DNA from: Udeniomyces pyricola | Lineage: Eukaryota; Basidiomycota; Tremellomycetes; Cystofilobasidiales; Mrakiaceae | Assembly (NCBI GenBank): GCA_039545295.1 | Contig: BCIK01000001.1 | Span: 1,837,336-1,901,335, forward strand | Direction: 5' to 3' | DNA length: 64,000 nucleotides | Part shown: one piece after another, positions 55,235 through 64,000 of the stretch | Layout: each line of letters opens with the position of its first letter | How positions within the stretch are numbered: position 1 is the stretch's first letter | The notes under the pieces: model-generated | Told to the model about the DNA's origin: nothing | The model's database searches: none | What the model saw: the letters and a program-made list of their open reading frames with translations, nothing else | Program-made: the position numbers and the translations under genes

Positions 55235-57450
55235 ATGTCCTTGGCTGCTTCCCCTTCCTATCTCCTTATCTTCAATCCCACTCTCGGAACAAACACCGAA
55301 TCCCGTCCTTCGTCTGATCGTGACGAAGAGGCCATCGAAGCAGCTCAAGTTCTCTTCTACAATTCCGATCAACACGTCTCCTCTAGGGATGCTATGCTCC
55401 GTCACGTCGGGCTTGCCAAAGGCCTCGATACATTTGCTAGGTGCGCTTGTACACCCTCACAAGCGAAATCAGTTTCAAGCATTCGCCTGCCTACTACTCC
55501 TCGCTCATACACCGACTATTCAGTTTGTTTCCTTCGGAATCAGCCCGCACTACATCGCCTCTGATCTCGTCGACTACGGTTGTCTCCTCTCGTTCGACTC
55601 TCATCACCATCTCCCCTGAGCCCGACTTAATCATTCATGCTGTATGTAGATCCGATCACGTGTTGACGTACTCAGACCGTACGAAGCTCTTTGATCTGAT
55701 CTCGATTGACCTTGTCGTTCTCATTAGAACATAGCGGTTCCGTCTAACTCTAGTCAAACATCGGTGCACTCTCCACGTGCAACTTTACCAATGCCAGATG
55801 ATTGGCTTTATACAAGCATACTACAGGCCTATGATACCTTTGTTGTGAGCTTCCGATACAAGCTTTTGTAAGAGGCCCGGAAAGATCCTTTCTCTGACTG
55901 CGCATCGACTGTGCTTCGACCTCTCATCTAAATTGGTTCGCAATTTATAGATTCTCCATGGTTCCATGCAGCAGATCATGCAACAACGCGGAAGAACCGT
56001 ACTTGAAAGCTTGCTTGAAATGTTTTGGAGTGTCTGGGTCGTTAAGTGGCGGCGTTCCATCGAGAAAGGAGAGGTCTATCAAGGTGACTCTTCTGCTCGC
56101 CTCTGATTCTGCTTACCCAATGAACACGATTTACAGGCTGACCAGTTGCTTAGACTCAGAGATAATACCTCCCTTTATCCACCCCACATCTTTGACTGAG
56201 TCTTACGCCCAGCCGGAGTTATACTTATCTCGCAACTTCCAATCTCACACGTCCTCAATTTCTTTCCCCCCGGTTCTTATCCAACATCTATGGTCACTAC
56301 TGCCTTCTCCCAAACCTGGCGCCACGAAGCGTCGCCAGTCCCTCACGGAATCTCCCGCCTCCCATCATGCTATGACTGGAGTGAGCGATCTGACCACAAT
56401 GAAGAGTTGGCTCAGCTGGACGGGGCTTGAGACAAAACGCAGGTTGCCCGCAGATGCGCCAGATGGATCTGCATCCGAAAGTGAAGCCCTCAAACCACGC
56501 AGATCTGGATCTTCGTGGTTTTCGGCTCTCGGTATCTCAATCAACCCTCGGCATAATCATCCTGATGCTCCCGGGTCAACAGCACCGCCCAAATCAACAC
56601 AAATAACTATCCCCATTTCAGAATCATCTCCTGTTGTCTTGAGCGAAGTCGACACTTCGACGCTGTCGGATGCCATCGATACAGACTTAGCATCTCTAAG
56701 TACAACAGGATCGTGCACGGATCATTCTCTGGCGCCGTTGGAATGGAATGAATTCACTGTTTGGTTGGAAGACGACAGCTCAGCGCATCACCGATCCCCA
56801 TCGACCCTCGCTTGTACAATCGTTCGTCACTCTTGTCTTCAATCTACTTCTACTGCCACTATATGCGCTGGTCTAACATCGCTCCTGCCAGATAGATCAT
56901 GCTTCACTCCAGTCCATGCTTGTATGCGTACTATCCTGCTGGTCAAGAAAGACCCCTGACGATCGAATTACCCGATGCGCTGGCATCTTCGAGTCTTGCG
57001 CAAACCTGTCCTTCTTCCTGCGTCGGGCCAACCGGAACAGCGATTGTCTCTCTCGGTGGATACCAACATCGGGTCAATTTAGGTGCGCCTACTTCAGCAT
57101 TTAATCCGATAGCACCGGCAGACCAGTCCCACGCTCGATCTAAGGCACGCGTGGCCAGTCTCCTTGCAAAGTTCGTTATTCTTACTGCTCTGGTTCAAGC
57201 TCCGTGTCTGTCGATGAAGACGTGATACTGACCTTGAACCTGCATGGTCTACAGAGATCGCGACGTTGAAGAGGTTATCACCCGCATGACGACAGCCTCG
57301 CGCTACCTTGCCGGTCAACGACAATCTTCTGGTGATATCACGTTGGAATTGGAGCAGACAGGGTGTGGATTAGGAGATGTCGAAAGACTGTCACTTGCTG
57401 TTCAGGCCGCGTTGACACTTCAGGCTAAGTCCGACACTTCTATTGCATGA
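55235..57450 (+). CDS. CCZ1: Vacuolar fusion protein Ccz1 (Mon1-Ccz1 Rab7 GEF subunit)
   Basis: This is the longin-domain partner of Mon1 that activates Ypt7/Rab7 on late endosomes. The start ATG is at 55235. The Ccz1 N-terminal longin signature reads YLLIFNPTLGTN, EAAQVLFYNSDQHVSSRDAM and LRHVGLAKGLDTFA. An intron is followed by TLITISPEPDLIIHAV, the counterpart of the M-V-F-x-E-P-E-x-W-x-x-H strand. The middle is Ser-rich and weakly conserved (SWLSWTGLETKRRLPADAPD). The C-terminus has YLAGQRQSSGDITLELEQTG and LSLAVQAALTLQAKSDTSIA, stop at 57450. Start and signature are clear; several middle exon borders were not fixed. It is convergent with RFC3 (61 bases). Confidence 0.82.
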
Positions 57451-57511
57451 CGAAACGCAAAGGACAACCCCTGATAATGTCTCTAAAACAGATTGAGAAG
57501 CCAGACTGTCA

Positions 57512-59525
57512 TTAGATAGACATCTTTGCTCTTTCCCTTGCGTCCAACTCGACCGCAACTTTGAAACTGCCCAGCAGACCGGTGAGTTGGATCTTTTCCG
57601 ACCCACCAAGGGAGAGACGATGCCTGAATCGGCCACAAAGATGGTGGAAGAGATCAAGGTGAGGGTGATTCCAAAGCGAGTGAGTAAACCGATGACAAGC
57701 GAATTCAAAGAGTCGAACTCAACGCACTCTGCCTGGGCAAGTTGATCCAAAAGGTAAACACGTGCGACGTCGCTAAGCTCTAGCGATTGGACGTGCTCGT
57801 ACGCCCCGACGACAAGATCCTGAAGTGCCAGACCCTTATCGGCTTTGAGAGATTGAACGTCTGGAGAACACAGATATTTGTCGAGATCGATTAGGGACCA
57901 GTCCTTTACACCCGACTCTCTAACAGGCTTAGTAAGAACATCGCGAGGAAAACGAAACATACATTGGTAGCTCGTAGTAAACTCTTCGCCCATCATGCTT
58001 TCGATGACGCTTCGAATATCGTCAGGGTGGGGATTACCAGTACAAGCGTAAACAGCCGTCTCGTCAACGACATCAAATGCGGCGTGACAAGCCTGGATGG
58101 TCGACGAAGGCGAACACGAGATGACCGAAAGCAGGAATCAGCAACTTTCATTTAGAGAACAAAAACAAGACGATCAAAAGAAACTAGTGATCCACACCTG
58201 CAAAACGTTTAATGCTCGTCTCATGTCACCCTTTGATAGCTTCAGAAGAGCAGCGAGGCCCGATGGATGGAGGTTGACTCTTGATGAACAAAAGGTGACA
58301 CATTGAATGAACTCGGGTTGATCGTGATACCTGGACCCCTACGAAAGCAGTCAGATAGAATGTATCGTACTTTTCTTGATCAATCACAACGCGAAGTCGC
58401 TTCTCGACCTCGCCGATGGGTAGTGGACTGAAACGAAATCGTGTGCATCGAGACTGGATGGCGGGGGTGATTTTGTTGACGTAATTGCAGATGATGCAAA
58501 AACGGACATTGCGAGTATACTGCTCGATGACTATAGGCAAGCCAGACGTTCACGATCGACCTCAGGATCAGAGAATATTCACAAATAAAGGTTGTTCGAA
58601 GCGACAAGAGGAGATGACTAACCTCGTCGCAGGGCCGCTTGTGCTGCCTGCGTCATCATATCCGCCTCGTCAAGGATGATTAGCTTGAATCCTTTGCTGA
58701 ATGATAACAGAGCGTTAATCTTAGGATTAAGTCGTGGTGCAGTGCGGTCGGCAATGGACACAGCAGCCTCAACGACTGCTCACCTGAAAAGAACCCGGGT
58801 TGCAGCAAAGTTCTTGATCTGCTCCCTAACAACGTCAATACCTCTATCATCCGACGCGTTGAGCTAAACAGAACCGAGTATATATAAGATGTACATGATC
58901 AGCTCAAGATACCAGACCTGTGTGATTTGACGATGTGAGGCTGACGAACCTCAAGCATGTGTTTCTTGTAGTCAGGTCCATATATGCGTCGAGCAACGGC
59001 AAGGATAGTGCTAGTTTTCCCTGTACCAGGCGGACCATAGAACAAGAGATGGGGCAGCCTCTGTTTTTCGATGAATTTTTCGACTAACATGGTCAATGCA
59101 AGAAGTCGTTTGGGCAACAAGAACACCAAAAGACATGGAAGAATGAAGGAGATCCAAATGTAACGCATCTGTTAGACTTGAAATGCTCTTGCTCGGAACA
59201 CTACAAGCCTTCAGCAGGCACTGACTTGTCGTGGTGATAGATTTGTGGGACACAACATCGTTCAGAGTCACTGGACGATACTTCTCCACCCTGTCAAGGT
59301 AATGCACGGGTCATCAACCAAAGCGATGAATTCACAGACGAGATAAACAGCTGGGTTCAAACAAGTTCGCAAGAGGGGGAAGCATCGATAAATCCTAGCT
59401 CACCATGGAAGATTGTCGTCGTATGTCGGTGAAGAGATTGGCTTGGGTATCGTCCTACCAGTGTCAACAGTTATCGAAGATGACGATGGAGTATCGTCTG
59501 CCATAGTGATATCGGGTTCGGACAT
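57512..59525 (-). CDS. RFC3: Replication factor C subunit 3 (clamp loader small subunit)
   Basis: This AAA+ subunit of RFC loads PCNA at primer-template junctions. The start [11 protein letters not shown] is at 59523-59525; an intron joins DDNLPW to [18 protein letters not shown]. The Walker A motif is [40 protein letters not shown] follows. The Walker B motif is [20 protein letters not shown]. The sensor and SRC segments are [29 protein letters not shown]. The C-terminal collar reads [20 protein letters not shown] and ends [28 protein letters not shown], stop TAA at 57514-57512. All motifs are intact. About ten introns are present. Confidence 0.95.
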
Positions 59526-60070
59526 GAGAGGAAGACCAAGTGTGGAATCGAGGTGATTGGTTATTCGATTTGACTGGAAAGGCTGGGGGAGAGGACAATG
59601 ATGACGGTGCGTGAGAGAGGTTGTTTGATCGGGCAGAACGATGGAGTGCCGGAGAGATGGAGGAAGAGGAGGGGTAGGGAGGGGGCTTGGGAAGGGACGA
59701 GAGGTCTGGCGGGATGGGGGAGAGGGGAGGAGGGGAGGAGGGAGACAGCAGATGCCAGATGAAGGAGATCGGAACTTGCTTCGCGTATACAGCCACACGA
59801 AGACGCGACTCGAAGCTTGAGCTTGCGCGCTTGTATGATTGGGCTGAGCGCGCAGACTAGCCGTGTTCAGCGCTCAACCAGCCTCGTCGATTATCCTCGC
59901 TCAACTGCAGGCAGGCTCACCCTATCACTCGGGCCTCTACAACGCAACTCACTCCACCTCTCCTCAATCACTCACTCATTCCAATCTCAACGCTGTAGTA
60001 TCATCAGTCCTACGACCTCATCTGTACTACGCTCCATCCGCAATCTCCTCTCTCTCTCGCCCTCATCACC
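59526..60070. promoter_or_regulatory. Divergent RFC3/KAE1 promoter
   Basis: 545 bases lie between the start codons. A purine-rich block on the plus strand (59640-59760; GGGAGGGGG and GGAGGAGGGG runs) lies beside RFC3. A C/T-rich block lies just before KAE1. No perfect MCB box (ACGCGT) was seen, although ACGCGAC lies at about 59803. Confidence 0.4.
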
Positions 60071-61779
60071 ATGGTTCAAGCCTCGTCCAAACGGTCTCGT
60101 TCAGTCGTACCGGATCCCCTCCCACCTCCTCGTACGTTTCTACACTCGCGACTTTTTGACTCTCATATTCTTCTTCATTCATCGGTTCTGATCCTCTCCT
60201 ACTTGTAGCAAAACCGCTCATTTGTCTAGGTCTCGAAGGATCCGCCAACAAGCTCGGTGCTGGTCTTATCCTTCACCATCCGACGAAGGGTACCACCGTG
60301 CTCTCCAATGTTCGTCATACGTACATTACCCCTCCAGGCGAAGGCTTTTTACCAACTGATACAGCCCGTCATCACCGCGACTGGGCCGTCGGTGTTATTA
60401 GGGATGCCATGGTTGGTGCCAAAGTTGGATGGGACGAAGTTGACGTTATCGCTTATACCAAAGGCAAGCGATGTCTCGTCTAGACCATCGCCCGTCTGTA
60501 TTCCGACATCTACTGACCTACTTCATGTGCTCACAATTTTGCAGGACCGGGTATGGGCGGGCCTTTATCAGTCTTTGCGCTGGTGGCTAGGACACTATCG
60601 CTTCTGCATAATATCCCACTCATTGGTGTCAACCATTGTGTTGCTCGTAAGTCGGCCCGACGCGACTCGGTCGTGAACGCGCGTCGACGGCATCCAGCTG
60701 GCCTGACCAATAACGCCTATATCTTCTTACAGATATCGAGATTGCTCGCTTGATTACCTCTTCGCCGAACCCAATCGTACTCTATGTCTCTGGAGGCAAC
60801 ACACAAGTCATTGCATACTCTCAACATCGTTACCGGATCTTTGGCGAAACGCTTGATATTGCGGTTGGAAATTGCCTTGACCGATTCGCCCGGACTGTTG
60901 GTCTTCCAAACGATCCAAGTCCTGGTTACAACATCGAGAAAGAGGCTCGCAAGTGAGGACATCGAAACCTCGTCACACTATATGCAGTGTACCAGAGTGG
61001 GTTGCCTTGATTGACCTGAATTGACATTGTTTGCACTTGACTGCTGGATATACAGAGGTGTCCGACTACTTCCTCTTCCATATACGACCAAAGGGATGGA
61101 CCTGACCCTATCTGGTATCCTGACCGTTGTTGAAGCCTATACTACGCTTGCCAACTTTGTTCCCTTTCCGCATGCGCCGAAACCTGCCGTTGCACCGAAA
61201 CCTAACTTGGCCGCACTCAAGTCGGTCGGGGTTGAGAAGCAGTTGGAAGGGGTCATTACGCCAGCCGATCTGTGTTTCAGTCTTCAAGAATGTGTGTTTG
61301 GCATGCTTGTCGAGATCACAGAGCGGGCGATGGCCCACGTCGGTGGCAGAGGAGGCGAGGTCCTCATCGTGGGAGGAGTTGGCTGTGAGTATCCTTGTCG
61401 TGAAAGGTGATCGTGCCTCAAACCAACATTGAGTTGGTACTTGTTTGCTCCTCCCCCGACTTAACAGGTAATCTTCGACTTCAGGAAATGATGAGCATCA
61501 TGGCAAGTGAAAGGGGTGGTAAGCTTTACGCTACAGACGAACGGTTCGTTCTCACCCATCCTTCTTTCTGATCCGCTCGGCAAGCCCAAGGGTCAAGTCT
61601 GACAGCTTATATATCTTCCTGGCCATTCTCTGCTTCATAGCTTTTGCATCGATAACGGCATCATGATCGCTCAAGCTGGCCTGCTGCAGTATCGGATGGG
61701 GCAGGAGACCCCACTTGAGGAGACGACGACGACCCAGCGCTTCAGGACGGATGAGGTCGACATCACCTGGAGGCGATGA
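60071..61779 (+). CDS. KAE1: tRNA N6-adenosine threonylcarbamoyltransferase Kae1 (KEOPS subunit)
   Basis: Kae1 is the catalytic subunit of the KEOPS/EKC complex that makes t6A37 on ANN-decoding tRNAs. Exon 1 (from ATG 60071) [20 protein letters not shown] splices to [20 protein letters not shown]. The sequence continues [40 protein letters not shown] and VNHCVAH-IEIARLI. The second metal-binding His codon is split C|AT by an intron, and the usual HCVGHIEMGR reads [65 protein letters not shown] and [20 protein letters not shown] follow. It ends [14 protein letters not shown], stop TGA at 61777. The N-terminal extension of about 20 basic and Pro residues is longer than usual. Confidence 0.94.
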
Positions 61780-61929
61780 GTCGAGTCTCGATGTCATACC
61801 CATGAAAACTTCCAAACATATCGCTCCTATATGGTTATCGTATGACGAAGTTGTAGATCTTGTTTCATTCTAGTGCATGGAGTCTCGAAGGTGTTCAATT
61901 TCGTTTTCAGATCAAACTCAAGGGAGTGG

Positions 61930-62890
61930 AAGATGCAAGAGCTGGATAGGTATAAGTGCATTGAAGATAAGAAAATGCAGTGATCTCGATGATGACGGGG
62001 AGGTGGTCAGAGCAGGTGAAGATAAGGGCAGGGGTGAAAGATGATGAGTGAGATGTGCTGTCAGAGTCAAAGACGGAGTATTTTTGAGGAACTCGGATGC
62101 GTGTATGGGCCATTCGAGAGACCGACTTAATGAATCTGCGAAGGAAGATAGCGAACCCCAGCAACGTCTGCAATTCACGGATGTGGCGAGAACGTAGCCA
62201 ATTTGTGGCTTTCTTGATATTCGCCGGATTGATATAATTATGATACCATGAGCACCCATGTTTCCCCCACCGAGATCGATCTCTTGTTTATCGAATCGAC
62301 ACTCCTCAGGATCAACCCAGATTTCGGTGGCGAGAAGCTTTTCGAGGTCGTCTTGAACGTGTTTCGTGTGTTCGGACCTGAAGCGTGAGAAGATCAGGAT
62401 GACCTCGAGGTATACGATAACAGAGATGTCGAGGCCCTGACGAAGGGTGTCGCTCATAAAGGACTGGAACGAAGCAGGAGTGTTGCAAAGACCGAAAGAC
62501 GTGACCTTGTGCTGGAAGCGGCCGTACCAGCAACGGAAAGCAGTCTTCCACTCTTCCCCTTCGACAATACGTACGAGATTGTAGGATTCACGGAGCTCGA
62601 GCCTCATGGATATCCTCGATTTGACAAACCTGTAAAGAGCTTGAGGAATCGAGTGTAGTCGGTAGCGATTCTTGACGGTCATCGTGTTGATGCCATGATA
62701 GCTCACGTAAAGCCTGAGCAACCCGCCAGCCTTCTTGACAAACAGGATGGGATCATCAGCGGAGGAGGTGATGGGCTTGATGAGCCATGTATGAAGTAAG
62801 TTGCGAGATTGTTCTCGTGAAGCATCAAGCTCGAGCGGGGAAAGTGAGTGTACATGGCGGTAGGGAGAAGGAGAGAGGGGGGGGGGGGGC
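61930..62890 (-). pseudogene. Decayed Ty3/gypsy reverse transcriptase fragment
   Basis: On the minus strand from about 62880 leftward the text follows the gypsy RT order: ILFVKKAGGLLRLYVSYHGI, TVKNRYRLHSIPQ, ELRESYNLVRIVEGEEWKTA, FGLCNTPASFQSFM and VIVYLEVILIFSRF. It then continues toward the RT/RNase H junction (LQTLLGFAIFLRRFIKSVSR). The catalytic Y-x-D-D reads YLEV. The RNase H T-D-A-S position reads ITAFS. Frameshifts and stops separate the blocks (for example upstream of LFVKK and after QEIDLGG). No LTR, integrase or gag was seen. It is dead and truncated. Confidence 0.85.
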
Positions 62891-63661
62891 TTGCTTTTAA
62901 CACTCGAGATAGATTGATCGTAAGGTCACTCATTGGACATAAAGCTGGACGGCCGAAGTCTTGTGGTATACCCTTGTTGCATCCTGACCTGAGGAGGAGA
63001 GGGAAGGATGCTTAGAGTGTGGCGAGGATGGGTCGAAGCAGGAAGAGAGCTTGACGAGCAGCAGAGAGAATGCCACAGAGGTGTCAACCGAGGTGCAGAN
63101 AGATAGCGTAGGAAACGGTTAAGAGAAAAGAAACGAGGCCGGAGCGGTACAGAATTTGAGGATGGAGTGAAACGGAAGGACGAAACGAAATAGAGACGAA
63201 ACGTAACCCTAGCAACCAAACCACCAGACATCTCTAGCGCCATGCCTAGCCAGTATCATCCCTCTACCCCCTATGCTTCCAACAACCCTTTCATACTTTG
63301 GCGAACTTCATTGAAACGGACGTTTGGAGAGGAAGATATGTCATGGTTATCTACTTGAGAGAAGCTGGTTCAGCAAAGCATGCGGCATACGGGAATAGCA
63401 TCTGTGATAGGTACAGACAGTGGCCGCCTTGGAAGTCCGTGAGTTCATGGCTTGCACACAGTAAGAAAATCTGGAGACCGGCCTGTTTCAAAAGTCATCA
63501 GTGAGATCGAGAAGGCAAATGCTGAGTAAATGACGCGACGTTTTCAGACAGTCCGTGACAAGCCAAAGATCGAGGGGTCGATGTTGACCTTTTTTTTCTG
63601 TAAGTATCCAGGGGCACACATATGATAGCGGATGGTCGAGAGAATGGGCCACGTTCCTGAC
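62891..63661. other. Non-coding or decayed sequence between retroelement remnants
   Basis: 770 bases contain no protein that could be recognised on either strand, with a G run at about 62878-62889 at the left edge and one undetermined base at 63100. It may be further decayed transposon sequence, but nothing in it proves this. Confidence 0.4.
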
Positions 63662-63990
63662 CTAACATTCAAGGCTTCCATGGGCAAAGTAGACGCGGAC
63701 GAAATCCTCGAACGGGAACAAGGCGTCAAGAAAGTAGCGAAGAATGCGCTTGATTGCGGCCCAGTGGATTGCTCGAGGGTCGGCGTTGTGTCTGGCGACG
63801 ACTCCCACTGAATATGAGAGGTCTGGACGGGTCGAGNCCATGAGGTACATGAGCGATCCGACAGCTTGGAGATATTCCGTCTGGTTGACTGACCGGATGT
63901 CGTCCTTTGAGTGGGTCTCGTTGTTGATGATGAGCTGCTTGTGCTCGTCCATCGGGGTACGAGCCGGCTTTGCGTTGACCATGTCGAAGC
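63662..63990 (-). pseudogene. Ty1/copia polyprotein fragment (RT/RNase H junction)
   Basis: The minus-strand reading NAKPARTPMDEHKQL, then YLQAVGSLMYLM-STRPDLSY and HWAAIKRILRYFLD, is the conserved block at the end of copia reverse transcriptase (P-x-x-T-P-M, A-V-G-S-L-M-Y-L, T-R-P-D-L, H-W-x-A-x-K-R-I-L-R-Y). The frame ends at 63662 after FAHGSLEC, without the RNase H active-site D-A-D-W. The upstream part lies outside the window, so only the C-terminal break is seen directly. One base (63837) is undetermined inside the block. Confidence 0.85.
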
Positions 63991-64000
63991 GTTCGAGTAC

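Noticed and set aside
61930..63990. Possible active retrotransposon
   Set aside because: The RT catalytic site reads YLEV, frames are broken, and there is no integrase, gag or LTR in view.
1..64000. CRISPR array, bacterial operon or prophage
   Set aside because: All genes have spliceosomal introns and eukaryotic families, and no regularly spaced direct repeats were seen.

Overview
The window is nuclear DNA of a basidiomycete fungus, most likely a tremellomycete yeast (Cryptococcus/Kwoniella/Saitozyma-like; genus not resolvable from sequence alone). The evidence is a very high density of short GT-AG introns, a group III hybrid histidine kinase, a GT69 CMT1/CAP59-type capsule mannosyltransferase, a Kre9/Knh1-type GPI wall protein, and one-copy eukaryotic housekeeping genes whose joined exons match their families. 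Gene coordinates below are spans from start codon to stop codon, introns included. Products were assigned by translating and joining exons by eye; no database search was possible.

Layout. 1-6312 (-): group III hybrid histidine kinase NIK1/TCO1, cut by the left window edge. It is broken into several dozen exons, many extremely small. 7651-9281 (-): NOSIP-like protein. From 9834 to 40737 thirteen genes alternate strand without exception: RTF1(+), TBCB(-), GRX1(+), HRT3-like F-box(-), PRP40(+), a multi-pass membrane protein(-), a KNH-like GPI protein(+), IRE1(-), JIP5(+), CARNMT1(-), NIF3-like(+), RPC53(-), MED4(+). Then CUB1/DUF2408(+) and an LRG1-type LIM-RhoGAP(+) break the pattern, followed by CMT1-like(-), CCZ1(+), RFC3(-) and KAE1(+). 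The right end (61.9-64 kb) holds decayed Ty3/gypsy and Ty1/copia pieces.

How the genes relate. There is no operon or obvious biosynthetic cluster. Several genes concern stress and the cell surface: NIK1 (osmosensing/HOG), IRE1 (unfolded protein response), CMT1-like and KNH-like (capsule/wall), LRG1 (Rho1 and wall integrity). The rest are transcription (RTF1, RPC53, MED4), splicing (PRP40), ribosome biogenesis (JIP5), tubulin folding (TBCB), redox (GRX1), vacuole fusion (CCZ1), replication (RFC3) and tRNA t6A (KAE1).

The most striking observation is the exon structure of NIK1. Fifteen candidate exons of 22 nt or less can be placed with GT/GC-AG borders and give an uninterrupted HAMP-repeat reading. 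They include exons of 3, 5, 8, 8, 9, 12, 12 and 13 nt, and intron positions recur between the tandem HAMP units.
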